The position numbers and the translations under genes are program-made. A stretch of 64,000 nt of DNA from Cymbidium sinense (Eukaryota; Streptophyta; Magnoliopsida; Asparagales; Orchidaceae): contig CM038214.1 of NCBI GenBank assembly GCA_021442155.1, forward strand, positions 52,050,514 through 52,114,513. The letters are read 5' to 3'. The notes beneath the pieces are model-generated. The model was not told the DNA's origin. It saw only the letters and a list, made by a program, of their open reading frames with translations, and made no database searches. Below, piece by piece: positions 36,681 through 49,323 of this stretch; positions within the stretch are counted from its first letter, which is position 1; each line of letters opens with the position of its first letter.

Positions 36681-38296
36681 TTCAAATCTATGGGGAGAAA
36701 AGAAAGTGGAGACCTTATAGAAATTCATCTTTTTGGATGCCATGCAGATCTGTAGATGCACTTAGTCAGGTGATCGAGTACATCATCAAGGAAATAGTGT
36801 ACTATCTCGAAAGACATAAGTCATTACCCTTTAAAGGACCTAATCACCTCAATAAAGACTCTTAAAGATGATGGGTCTGCATATGTACCAGAGATTCTTC
36901 CCCTACTTTACATGAAAAAGAAAATTAGGGTTTATTTTAAATCAGGTTCTCTAAGTTCCCTATTGGGGCAAGCCACCATAGTTAATTACATCCTAAGGGA
37001 TGGGATCCCTTAGGAAAACTCTCGATTAAGGTAAATGATCACTGTCTTTGAAGATTTCAATAGGAAAGGACTATTAATCGATTGGTTTTATGTTTGCAAG
37101 ATCAAATGAAATTGATCAAAAGAGGGAGTTATTGTCAAAGCCAAAATGGGAAATAAGTAGGGGATACCCATGATGCTATGAAACTTAGCGAGCATTTCAG
37201 ACTATCCTATAGTTGGGATTTACATTTTTGAAATTGATTTAGTTTATTTGAGTTGCATTTTTTTCCATTAGAAATTTAGGACTTAAGATTACTTAACACA
37301 AGATTAAGGAAATGCCTAAGAGGTGAGGAATTATGCTTATGGCACATAAAGGGGAGAAGCAACCTGAGAACCTAAATCTAGGGGGCTTTGGCAAGGGCCA
37401 GAAGCACAACCTAAATATAAGGCAAAAAGTGGGTATCTAATTTTCCTCCATAAGAGTGGACAAACCACCTGATAGCTTGGACTTACAACCACTTAGGGGA
37501 GGCCGCCAACTAACTCCTCCTATGATTTTAAATACATGTAGTCAAGTCTTTATGCTTATGTAAGATAACTAGGCTATTATTATTTAGAAAGAGACTAACT
37601 CCTTAAACTCACTCCCTAAAGAGTCTAGATCATGCAAAAGAACATGCTTAAAATGACCTAAATCTAATCCAATTCAAATTTCATTTCATTTCATTTTTTG
37701 GATAATTATTTTGACTCAGGCTATAGGATTTTTTTTATGATTAATGCATGAGAAATCAGATTATTAGCCAAAATCAGTGAGAAGGGAAGAGGTGAGTTAC
37801 CACCATAACCCTCAAAGCTCAAGTCGAGTTCTCTGGCAAAGGTGGAAGCCCTCCAATCAAGAGTGAAATAAGATGCATTTATGCATGATATTATAAATAA
37901 ATGCTCATCTAGCTGAGGGGTTGTTAATTCTTTTATCTTGATTTTAATCATAAGCTTTAGGTGAGGTTATGAGTTGTTTAATTTTTATTTGAGTTCTTAA
38001 GTTGGGTAAAAAATTTATATTTCCCTAAAGATCCTAATCCACATCCAGGACATACATAAAGGGAGGAAGAAACTAGGAAAATTATGCCACTTAATGCAAA
38101 AGCTAAACAAATCATCAATCAATTTATAAAGCTAATCACAAAAAGAATAAATGGTCGTTGTGGTCAGGCACCACCGTACAAACCCAAAAATATCAAATGT
38201 GGGTAACCGAGCTCTACCCTTATACAACCCATATTATAAATGAGTTAAATTACAATTTAAGCAAAGGAATTCATTATTATGGGGGTCATCAAGCTT

Positions 38297-38355
38297 TACT
38301 CTTCTTTTTTCTTTTCTTTTTTCTTCTTCTTCCTTCTTCTTTTGGTTCCTCTTTG
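38297..38355 (-). other. Purine tract (minus) in LTR-3
   Basis: TTCTTTTTTCTTTTCTTTT-type pyrimidine run on plus, the counterpart of the purine tract at 31,183-31,246 in LTR-2. The open frames here (38,158-38,364 plus and 38,234-38,437 minus) translate the tract and are not genes. Confidence 0.7.
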
Positions 38356-41300
38356 GTAGGTTAGAAGGTGGATGTTCCAAGGCTTCACATGGTGCATAAG
38401 ATAAGATCTTATGACCAATGCTCATCCCAATGCCCATAATAAATCATTCCAAAATCCTACTTATACAAATTTTTATGTGAAAAGGAAAAGTAGAAATCTA
38501 ATTAACAGCTGCAAAACAAAGGTTAGTTAAATCACACCACACAAATCCCAAGCATATATATTAGATTTATCATCCCATACATGGGTGACTAGGCCCTCCT
38601 AGCCTGTGGATTATGCTTAGGCGTATAAAGAACCTGCAAGTAAAAATATTTATATTTTTATTTATGATAGTGCCCCTTAAGCACAATCCCCTATAGAAAA
38701 GAATAGTTAGACTAAGAACATCCTACCATTAATTATACAAGCATAGACTCCAACATATAGTCTAAAACATATATCATAAAACAAAACAAACATCAAACCA
38801 TGCACCGACCTAACCTAAGGCTATAAGTGGTGACTTAGGCTAATGTGTGTGCTTTGAAGGCTTGTGTGGTATGCTTAGTAATGACTTTAGGTTTAAATTT
38901 TCTAAGTTTGAAGAACATGTTCAACTTAGAGGAGAGTTTCCTTTAAGGATTTTAAGTGTTTTGGATTGATTTTATTTCATATTTTGATTTGGTTTAAGTG
39001 GATCCTACAATTAATTACTAAATTATGAAGAGAGGGAAAGAGAAGGGAACTTCTCTTTCCTTCCCTAACCTTAAGTAATTTTCTAAAGTAGGTTCATATT
39101 TTAGTTTCATTTAAGTGAATGTTTTGATTAAATCTTTTGATTAATCCTAAGCTTAGATAAACTCTAAACAAACTTATTAAAAAAAAGGCATTTTAAGATT
39201 AAATAAAATGAATCAAAATTCTCATAACACACATTACATCACTTCTTTCCCAACATATATAACATGCATATGGATGGACCCTAAGCATATCTATACATGC
39301 AAATGAGAGTAGTTACCACACTTTATTATGCATGCTAAGTAATCCATCTAAGAAAATTTAGAAGTTTAATATGCATGATTTTTCGTAAGTAGAAAAAGGT
39401 TTTCCTTATCCAAAATTTCACATACATACATGAAAGTAAGAAAGGAATAAGAGAGTATAGCGTCGTTGTTAACCAGAGATTTAAGGTACAAGACCTACTT
39501 TGGGCTAGTTAAAGCCTCATAAACTTAGGGTTGTCCAGACTAATATACCATATTCCTTAAGTACAAAAATGTATATAGAAGAAATGAAATGGAAAAAGAA
39601 TTTGCAAAAGTTGTTTAATAGATTTGTTTTGTTTATGTAATTTATGGATGTAAGTGTAGGTATCCATTCTTAAAAGGTAGCATAGGGATGAATAAGATAT
39701 GAAATTAGGTGAGCATTAGGTCCTTTTCAAATGAACCATATATCTCACCAAAATTTCTATTCAAAACTATACCAACATAGGAAAGAAAAGAATCCTATAC
39801 TAAACATACCTTTATAATATTTCACATGCAAGCTTATAATTAAAGTATAAGTACCATACTTTCAGGTTTGATATTTCATTTATAAGTTTTAAAAATAATT
39901 TGGATTTAGTAGTGATAATAGACACTCCTATTTTACTTTATCCAACACATGCACATTTGACATAACATAAACGATTTCATTTTAGAATTTGAAATATGAA
40001 ATTATGAATGCATGAAATCACATGGCATACAACTTAACATGTTGAGAAAGATCTAAACTAATGAAAGCATGTAAATAAACTCACTTTACTTAAATCCTAA
40101 AGACATTCTTATAGAATAAGAAAATTTAGAACAAATCAAAGTGAATCTCAAAATGATTTTTGTTTAGTTTGAAGTTTGACTTTTTTTTAAAAGATGAGAT
40201 GAGTTTGCTATTCCTAACCAATTCCACATGTGTTTGATATTTTTGTTTAAGTTTTAAATAATTAAATCCATTTTATGCATTGATTAGGTTAAGGTATGAA
40301 TTAAGTGGCTTAATTAACCCTTACCTACACCACCTTAGAAGAATTAACTAAGTAATTATGAGCTAATGAGATGACATAAAACCCACACGGTATTTAAATT
40401 TATAATGCACCTAATAATGAAAAGGCTTAATGCAATTTGGCTCACAATTAAAAGTTAATTAAGCTAAGGGGTTTAGCTTAAGTACTTTTAAAACACCTTT
40501 TCACACATGTGAATTGGGTTTTAATTTATTTAATTAGGCTATTAAACACACTAAGAATCTACCCAAGGTAGATGAATTAAGTTATGGAACTTTTAAAATT
40601 TTTGAAAACTGATTAAATGGATAATTAATGAGTTAACCCTTAATTAAGAGGGATTAAAGAGAGAAAGGAATAGAAATACCCCAAAATTATTCTATAAACC
40701 CCTTACTCACTGGATCTTACCTTAATCAAACCTAATCATAGGGTAAATCCACTAATCACACATTAATTACCCTTAATTATATAAAATGGGTAACTAGGGA
40801 ATGAAATAGAAATTCCCCCAATTAAGTCCTCAATAAAACTCAAGAAAATTAAGGGAGGCAGAGGTCATCCCCTAAAATAAACCCTATAAATTTGAGATTA
40901 ATTGATGACTTAATTAAAGGATAATTAGCTAATTAAGATTCCCAAAGAAATCCAAATTTAGATAAAAGAGTATTTCAAATCTATTGAATATTATTTTTAA
41001 AATATTCTAAATGAAATTATCTTTCCATAACATTTTTCCTTTTTCTTCTAATTTTTTATGAAGAGTTATGAATTTTAAAAGTTAAATGAATTAATTTGGA
41101 ATTAATTAGGCATTTAACTAATCCCTACTTAATCCTCAGCTCATGGCAATATGCGTGACAGTGGCGGTCAGCGCACTTTACACACGTCGTGCTGTGAGGG
41201 TGTGACTTAAACATCATAACCCAAATGGTGGTGGCTGCGCATGCGCTAATATCCTCGACCGTCCAATCAAAGATTAGACGACTAAGGATTCACCCACAGT

Positions 41301-42169
41301 TTTGAAAGGATAATGGATTTACTAAACGTGCTAAATAATCTTAGTTGTCCATCTAAAATGCATGGATGGACAGCTGAGATGAGCCAAGTTATTCCCTTAG
41401 GATCAATGGATATCGTCTATGATCTAAGGGGAGATCCAAGCCTAATATGGCATGGAATCATACAAAAGTAAACCCACACCATCTAAACATAATTACCAAC
41501 CTATCCAATGGTTGATTTCTCATTCCATGAACATTTCTTTCACAAAGGACCAACACCTATCAAGCTAAGTGGTCAAAAAATTTCATACCTCACCAGAGGT
41601 GATCACCTGGGCTTGAGCTTGATGAGGAAGGTTCATCTAGTGGAAACAAAGCCCTGTTAAAATTCCTAGGCCTTGGGGTTGAGTGGATCAAAGGGTTAGA
41701 CAAACACCACTTCACTTGGACTTCGGCATTGATCAAATTAAGCTCTTCCTAACTATGGGAACTTCAATAAGAGCTTGGGCAAGTTTGACTTGACCCTCTG
41801 ATGGAGTGTACAAGGGTAATTGGATGGAGAATAAGTATGGAGGAAGTTGGCTAATGGATTGAGCTCCCATATTGGTAATTAGGGAATTCAAATCCTATCT
41901 AAGAAGCTTAGGAATGCCCTGAGGTGGTTTCTCTAGGTTCCAAGGCTCCAATTGACAGTGAGTGTATTCAAATTTCATTGAATTAGGGGGAGTATATCTC
42001 CCATTATGGAAATTGGATGGACAAACTATTCATTGCCATTTGATACAATTGATGGCATTGGAGAGGTTGTTTAGGTGGTTTTGAGTGTGCACATGGTTGG
42101 TTTGATCCAAAGAATAGATTGCCAACTTCCCATGTGATGAATTTGAGCTTAAGAGGGAATTTGAATTTT

Positions 42170-43360
42170 CAATTTGAGGCTAGGTGGTCGGGTTTGGTCT
42201 ATGGACCAAATGGGCTAACCCAAACCCATTTAGTTTTTTGCACCACTCATCAATAAGTCCCCTTGAGATTTTAGGAAAGCCTCAAGTGATTTTGAAGAGT
42301 GTATGACCAAAATACCCATGGGTTAGGCCAAAATTTGTTCTATGGCCTAGGGGTAGGATGGTCATTTTGCTATTTTTTACTTTAGACATGTTAGGTATGT
42401 GGATAAACTAGGTTTGGCCAAGTTTCAGTAAATTTGAAATCCATTTGATAGAGTTTGGATCATGTTGACCCATTTAGGTCAAAATGGGGTCAAGTTGATC
42501 AATAGATCAAATTGGGTCAAACCAAGGGTTGGGCCAATTTAGTATGACCATTTGAAATGTTTTGGTGGGTTTGTTTTGATTCAATTTGGTATACAGTTTG
42601 TTTTGGCTCATATGACTTCACTTAGGTCAAATGAGTCAAGTTGACCCATTTGACATGTTTGATCTATTTGAGTGAGGATAAGGGTAGGTTTAGGTTAGGT
42701 TAGTCATATGGAGTAAATTGGTATCTTTGTTTCCAATCAATTTGTGTTAAGTTCAATTTTGGCTCAACATGAGGGTCATGTTGGGTCTAAGGTCAATTGG
42801 GATAGGTTAGGTTTAGTTGGCCAATTGAGGCTTTGGTCAAGTTCAACAAGTGATTGGGAATGAACTTGACCCATTGGTTTGAGTCAATTTGGCTTAGATC
42901 AAGTTTTGACATATTTTGAATTTTTAGGTCAACTTGGGTCAACTTGGGTCAAGTGGCCAATTAGGCTAGGTTAGGCTCAAATGCTGGCTTGTTCAAGTTC
43001 AAACATAGGTCATGAGTGAACTTAGATCAATGGTTTCATTCAATTTGGCCTATGGTAGAATTTGGCTATGTTAGGTTTCATTTTGGGCTAAGTGTTGACT
43101 TGGTCAAGCCTTAGGTTTGACTGTTTGACCCAATTTGATTAGTTGATCATCCCATGATGATTGTTAAACATGATGAGAGGGATATATGAGTTTGGTTAAA
43201 TCCAATTTGCTTTGGATCAAAAGTTGGCTCATATGGGTACTTTAGGTCACTTTGGGTCAAGTGAGCCTAAGTGGGTCAAATGGCTTGGTCAAAGCTTGAT
43301 TTGAAGTTGGTTCATCTTGTATATGGACTTATGATTGAAATATAAATCCATTTACAAGTG
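42170..43360 (-). repeat. LTR-3 region dense in TTGGGTCAA words
   Basis: About 1.2 kb in which TTGGGTCAA, TTGGTCAAGTT, GACCCATTTGA and similar words recur at irregular short intervals. It corresponds in reverse to 15,600-16,600. No gene is visible. Confidence 0.7.
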
Positions 43361-43469
43361 GTTTGAAGTCAAATGAGTTTTGATCCATTTGAAAATTTCA
43401 TATTCAAAGGAAGAATATGAGAGGGTTTTGGGTTTGATTTTTTTTATTTTTGTTTTGTTTGTTTGATTG

Positions 43470-44330
43470 AGGTTTGGATTTATATATGAGCTCATGATTG
43501 TAGGGTTGATTAAACCATGAGAGAAAATCAAGGGTTTGGCTTGATTTGAAAGTAATTTGGCTAAGTTCAAGATTTTGAATTGAAAGGCTTAGATTGGATT
43601 TTGAATGGATTTGAGTTTGATTTTTGGAATAGGTTTTGATTGTTTGAATTTATATTTTATTTATATATGTGAATATAAATGAGAATATAAATTGATCATG
43701 AGAAAATCTCAAGAATTTGAAAGAGTTTAGTCATGATTTAGGTTAAGTCCATTGAAGGGAATTTAAAGGATTAAAAGAAATTAAAATGAAATTTAATTTT
43801 TGAATTGGATTTGATTAATTTATATTCATATTTCATTTATATATAAGAATATCAATGAGAATACAAATTAGTTTTGAGAAAATCTCATGAGGTTTTGATC
43901 AAGGTTTAGGTTAAATCCATTAATGGGAAATTAAGGGATTTAAAGGAATTTCAAGGATTTTAAATTTGTAATTTAATTTTTGCATTTGATTTGAATGATT
44001 TATATTGATATTTCATTTATATATGAGAATATAAATGATAATATAAATAAGTTTTTAGAAAATCTCAACGGTTTGAATAGGTTTGATCAAGGTTTAGGAT
44101 TGATTTTGGCTAAGTCCTTTAATGGGAAATTAAAGGGACTTAAGAAACTTTTCATGAGTTGATTTAGAATTTTTTGTTTGATTTGATGGCTTTGTATATA
44201 TATTTCATTTATATATGAGAATATAAATGAGAATATAAATGGGTCATGAGAAAGTCTCAAAATTTGAATAGGTTTGAATCATGATTTTCATTAAGTCTTT
44301 TAATGGAAAGTTAAAGGGACTTAAGCAAAA
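43470..44330 (-). repeat. LTR-3 tandem repeat, about 180-bp period
   Basis: Four clear copies of a unit with 'TTATATATGAGAATATAAAT', 'GAGAAAATCTCAA', 'AGGTTTAG..TAAGTCC' and 'AATGGGAAATTAAAGGGA', starting near 43,650, 43,830, 44,010 and 44,195. A more diverged unit starts near 43,480. Confidence 0.75.
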
Positions 44331-44682
44331 TTTGGACTTGGGAATTTTTGATGGCTTTTGATCATGGGTTTCAATCATGAGTTTCAATCATGGATTTCAA
44401 TCATGGAATTGATTTGACTTTAGAGAAAATCAAATAGAATTGATTTGGAGTTTTGACTTGAAGGTAAGGAAAGTGAGGAATGGTTCAAGCTAAGGGTAGG
44501 CAATTTTCCTAACACCCCTAAGGCATGACCTATTCCTATGGCTAACTCTTCTAAGTCTTCCAAGGCTAGGTTTGAGTGTCCACCTAATCACTAGACGTGT
44601 CTTAAGACTAAGGAACTCTTAAAGTCCAAGAGGAATCCTAAGCATAAGATGGAGGTGTTGATAGCTCATCCTAAAAATAAGG

Positions 44683-47390
44683 TCAACAAAGGGCGCCCAA
44701 TAGGTATAGTGTGACTGACTAGGTACACCACACATATTGGTGTTGACCGAAATGATCAACAATACTGAAAGATCACAAGAACTAACATAAACTATCTATC
44801 CCTGACCCAAGGGTGTAGAAGGAATCTAGAGCTTAGTGAAATGTGGCTCTACTTATGTCCAAGACATAAGAGAGAAGCAAAAATCCACTAAGGGATAGAG
44901 TGTAAACCTTCCACTAGGGAAGCAGGTTCAAGTCATCCACAAGGGGATGAGAGGTTTGATTTGATTCTCACTGAGAAGAAATCTCCACTGGGGGAGAAGG
45001 TTGAATTTAGATTGATTATTTGGTTTATTTTATTTCTTTTGAAATTTATTTGAGTTCTTTTGGGGAAAAATGTTGAATTTTTTTTAGATTGACTCCACTA
45101 GGGATAGAGAAGTGAACTTTCCACTAGGAAAATAAGTTCAAATCATCCATGAGGGAGGAGAGATTGGATTTGTTTCAAATTTTTAGATTTTGATTCAAGG
45201 TAAAACCTATTGGTTTGCAATGGATCGCACTGAGTAGGAGCCATGGAGGCCTAGACTTAACTCAGATTTACCAATTTAAAGGGAGTAGTCTACCAACCCC
45301 AAAGTAGGACTATCCAACCAAAGGGGGTGCCTTTCGGTATGCAGCAGTCAAGTTAGGAAGAAAGCGCGGAGACTCACATCTTCAACAATAAGGAACCACT
45401 AGGGTGATCGATTATTTTAGGCAATAAATCAAACCTGACCTAGGGCTAACTATTGAGTGAATGTCATTGGGGGATTTAAATCAATTCAAAGATAGTCAAG
45501 AATTAATTTTCATTTTTAATTTATTTTGATGGGCTCCTTCGGTTTGCGATGGATCGAACTGAAATAAAGTTTGTAGAAGCCTAGACCTATCTCAGATCTA
45601 TTGAACCAAAGGGAGTAGCTTCCCGTCGATGGGAGAACTATCCAACCAAAAGAGTGCCTTTTTGTTTGCAATGATCATTTCAAGGGAAAAAAGCTCGAGG
45701 ACTCGCATCTTCCACTAGAAAAGACCATTGAGTTGATTAGTTTCTTTGGGCAACAAATTGAAGTTGAGCTAGGGCTTCCTGTTAGTTTACGACAATCATG
45801 CTAGAAAGAATGTGTCATAGTCTTATATCTTCCAAAGCGGAATGAATGCCGGGTAACCTGCTTGTGGCAAAATAGATTGAACCCGACCTAAGGGCGACTA
45901 CGGAGTGAGTGTTTTCTTAACTTAGGTAGTTAGGTAATTCCTAAATGGAGTTCTGCTGACACTATCCTAAAGATAGGATGCCTACTTGGGAGAAGGGGCC
46001 CTTCGGTGGTTTAAATTCCTAATCCATAAAAGAAAATTTTGTTTGTTTATTTTAGTTTATTTTATTGTGGACCCTGTTAGTTTGCAGAGGACCAAATTGA
46101 GAAGCAGCTTATATCAGCCTAGACCTATCTTAGATTTACTAAACCAAGGGAGAATCTATGCATCCGCTGAACAAATTTTCAAACCACAGGGGTGGCTACT
46201 AGGAAACGGGGACTGTCCAATCCAAGAGTAGCCTGGGTAGTGTCTAAATGGGGTCATAAATGACTTGATCCAAATAGAGTGCCCGCAGGTGATGGGGGCG
46301 CTATGGGGCTTAATCTAACACCCCAGAGAAAATGACATGGCTAGTCACATATCTAATAAGTATTTGGTGTCTAACTCAAGGAGAAAGCTCGAGGACTCAT
46401 ATTTTCCAAGAGTGGTGTACTCACCAAGTGAGTCACTGCCAACATAGTGAACATCAACCAACCTAAGGTGCCCATCAGTTTGCAACAATCAGCCTAAGAA
46501 GAAAGCTCCAGGACTCACATCCTCCTATAACGGAACTGACTGTTGGGGTAGTCTATCTTCAGATCAACAGGTGCTATCCAACCCAGTAGGACTACTAAGT
46601 GAATGACACTAGAGGACTTATATCAACTCAAAAGTAGTAAAGATGGAAGGAGCCTTTGGGGGACTTACCCTAAACCTCAAATATATTTGACCTAATTAGT
46701 GCATGATGACTAGTTCAAGAAGAAAGCATGGGGACTCACATCTTCTTAAGCAAAGTCAACATGAGGTAGCTTACTGGCTGGGTGAAGCTTACCAAACTAA
46801 GAAGGTGCTCATTGGTTTGCAATGGTCAAGTTAGGAAGAAAGCTCAAGGACTCACATCTTCCAACAAATGACCACTGGGTGACATACTAGCGAGGTAGCA
46901 TGTAGACTCGACCAAGAGCAGCTAGTGAGTGAGTGCCACAGAGGCTTGATCCCACATCAAACAACTCAATACAAAAGATTAGTGTTTATTTCATGCATGT
47001 GTTAAAAGGAATAGGATGCTTCTGGGGTACTCTTACACCTACCTTAAACACACTATGGGTTTGATGAAATAAAGTCATGGATGGCATAAAGAGTTCCTAC
47101 TAAGAAAGGATGTCGCTTGGGTTCTCTCACACCTAACTTAGTTATGCTAATCAAAATAGGATGCCTCTTGGGTTCTCTTACTCCTATTCTAAAAGCATCA
47201 GGAGATTATGTTTTTGTTGTGAAAGAGGGATAGGATGCCACTGGGGGACTCTTACACCTACCCTAAACACGTCACGGTAGATTTGCAAGATAAACAAACA
47301 ATGTTTTGAAAGAAGAGAAGATTTGATGAATGGAATCAAATTTTGTTCATTTTTATTAATGATTGATTTCAAACATGATTTATTTCATGG
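44683..47390 (-). repeat. 3' non-coding tandem repeats of element A
   Basis: Downstream of element A integrase in minus reading. It contains the same words as the blocks beside B, C and D (GTTTGCAATGGATCGCACTG, GACTCACATCTTC, GGGGGACTTAT, CCAACCTAAGGTGCCC) but is more diverged, with GTTTGC where the others have GTGTGC. Unit starts are uneven: about 45,210, 45,540, 46,070 and 46,480. It holds three short tandem words 'AGGATGCCACTGGGGGACTCTTACACCTACC' near 47,010-47,270. It abuts LTR-3 at 44,682. Open frames such as 45,986-46,231 are repeat translation. Confidence 0.7.
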
Positions 47391-47394
47391 ATAA

Positions 47395-48545
47395 TATTTC
47401 TTTAAATAAAGCCCATTAATTGGAATCATCAGGTGTTCCCCTTTACAATCAATAAGCTGATAAGATTCACCTTGGTAGGCCCTCTCTATGACATAAAGGC
47501 CTTCCCAAGTAGGTTCAAATTTGCCTCCCATCTTTTAACGAGCAATAATTGGTCTCCTTATGACTAACCCAAGCTATCCTACTTGGGAAGACCTAGGGCA
47601 GACCAGCTTGTTATGAGCTTGAATCAGTTTGGCTTTATACAACTCAAGGTTTTAGGATGCCTGTAGGCACTTCTCTTCTAAATCTTTGAGCTCTTCTAAC
47701 TGCAACTTTGCATTCTATTCTGTAGTGATCATTCTATGCAAAGCTATCCTTAGTGATGGGAGTTGCACTTCTAAAGGAAGAACAGCTTTGGACCCATACA
47801 CTATAGAAAATGAGGTAGATTGCGTCGGAGTCTGGTATGTGGTGCGGTAGGCCCACAAGGCTTGAACCAATTGCTTGATCCACTGTTGTTTATTATCATC
47901 AAGAGTTTTCTTCAGTATCTGGATGAGAGTTTTTTTCGAATGCTTCTATTAAGCCATTAGCTCTAGGGTAGTAGATAGTGGAGTATCTCCAATCTATACC
48001 ATATCTTCTGGCAAAGCTGTTGATCTTCATGCTTTTGAATGCAGTACCATTATCTGATATAATAAGTCGAGGCACCTCGAACCTACATATGATATGGTTC
48101 CTGAAAAATTGAAGCGCATGCTGAGCTATGACCTCTCTAAGTGGGATGGCTTCCGTCCACTTGGAAAAGTAGTCGGTGGCAGCTAAGATGAATCAATGCC
48201 CCTTAGAAGAAGGAGGATCATTCAGAACCACAATGTCGGTACCCAAACACTCAAATGGCTATGAGCCCAATGTAGGGTGTAGAATATTGGGTGGATGGTA
48301 GAGGACCACACCATGCACCTAACACTGATGGCATCTCCTAGCAACATCCATGCAATTTATGGTCATAGAAGGCCAAAAGTATCCAAGTCTTTTAATCTTC
48401 GTCTTCATCTTCAGACTAGATTGATGAGATCTACATAGACATGAATGTGCATCGATTATAATGACATGGGCTTCATGTTTGTCTAAATAGTGTAACCACA
48501 TCTAGTCAAAGGACTGGCAGTATAGGGTGCCATCAAAAGACCATA
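47395..48545 (-). pseudogene. Element A integrase (decayed, catalytic residues kept)
   Basis: The best preserved integrase in the window. On minus, the zinc-binding part (48,501-48,319) has LDKHEAHVIIIDAHSCLC, then KIKRLGYFWPSM and CMDVARRCHQC. The core (about 48,270-47,930) reads CLGTDIV, then AATDYFSKWTEAIPLREV, VPRLIISDNGTAFKSM and YYPRANGLIEAFE, so both Asp residues and the Glu of the DDE triad are present. A stop lies in the zinc-finger to core linker and another just before the FILAATDY segment. A frame change follows the Glu. The C-terminal region (47,720-47,395) is recognisable by alignment with element C (a GKFEPTW-type segment). It is dead because of the stops, but clearly younger or less eroded than element B integrase. 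Confidence 0.88.
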
Positions 48546-49130
48546 GGAGAGAGCTCTCTATTTCACCTGATGAGCTTGTGACTTTTCTTGAGGTAGTTTA
48601 CTGGTGTTCAAGTAATCTATGAATGATTGCCTTCAATCCAGCTCCTTATCCATTTTGGCAATGAAAACCTCCCCTTCAAGAGAAAGTCTCTCGATGAGTT
48701 CAAAATCAATATGGGATAGGACTTATCTATTTTGGTCCCTTATTGAAATGGACTCATCTTCCAAACATGCCAACTCTTTGGCAAGTTTGGCCAAGGCATC
48801 TGCTATTGTGTTCTTTGCTCAAAGAACCTTGTAGATAGTGACTTTGGGAATCTAGTCCAACAACTTCATGGTATACTCATAGTAATGACAAAGCTTGGGC
48901 TTTAGGATCTGGTAGGACCCGACAATAGGGTTGATGACCAATTGAGAATTCCCAAAGATATTGATGCTCTTGACACTGATAGTGATGGCTAACTCTAGGC
49001 CATCGATGCTTGGCTTCATTATTGGTGCAGGGGTTGGAAAGATAGTATGAGAATCACATCACATCGTGGTATGGAATTAGAAGAACTATTCCTACCCCTA
49101 CCTTTCTTGGGAGAATAGATCATTATTCTT
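48546..49130 (-). pseudogene. Element A second (archaeal-type) RNase H and linker
   Basis: Aligns with 11,430-12,010 of element B and 61,500-62,090 of element C. The minus-strand reading includes a 'NPCTNNEA'-type segment near 49,040-49,015, an 'INIFGNSQLVINPIV'-type segment near 48,970-48,925, an ADALAKLAKEL-type segment near 48,800-48,770, and then the link to integrase. Frame breaks are present. The plus-strand open frame at 48,619-48,834 is its antisense shadow. Confidence 0.75.
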
Positions 49131-49323
49131 CACCTTAAAGAAAGAAGTAGCATCATCAAAATACATCTGGTTCTTGCGACCTCCCTAAGTTCATGATTTG
49201 TTCATCAGGAGATCATCACTATCGGTGAGAAGTGGGTGTCTTTGCTAAGAAATCCACCAGTGCATGTCCTTTTACCTCATGGAGGGGTTTGAATGTGATA
49301 TCAAATTGTGAGAGTATCATAGA

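Larger units (their letters stand above)
36681..44682 (-). mobile_element. LTR-3: near-complete giant LTR, minus orientation
   Basis: About 8 kb of non-coding DNA matching LTR-1 and LTR-2 in reverse. In minus reading it starts at about TGTTGACCTTATTTTTAGGA (44,682). It then passes through the 180-bp repeats, the TTGGGTCAA-rich zone, a short GC-rich stretch (41,130-41,290), the ACGAGGCTTTAG-type module (39,540-39,460), the pyrimidine tract and the GTGGGG..CTTGCCCC segment (36,960). It ends beside the primer-site remnant. The start is chosen because TG begins LTRs and because matches to LTR-1 begin within 60 bases of it; it is not proven. At this length it is longer than most plant LTRs. It lies directly beyond the 3' repeats of element A in the same orientation, so it could be that element's 3' LTR. 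The primer-site remnant after it argues instead for a 5' LTR of another copy. Confidence 0.7.

Noticed and set aside
36476..36865. 129-codon plus-strand frame, the second longest in the window
   Set aside because: It runs across the primer-site remnant into the antisense of LTR-3, and its second half matches the antisense of LTR-2 (32,760-32,880). It is a chance frame, not a gene.
38158..38437. Overlapping frames with poly-Phe/Leu or poly-Lys/Glu runs
   Set aside because: They translate the pyrimidine/purine tract inside LTR-3.
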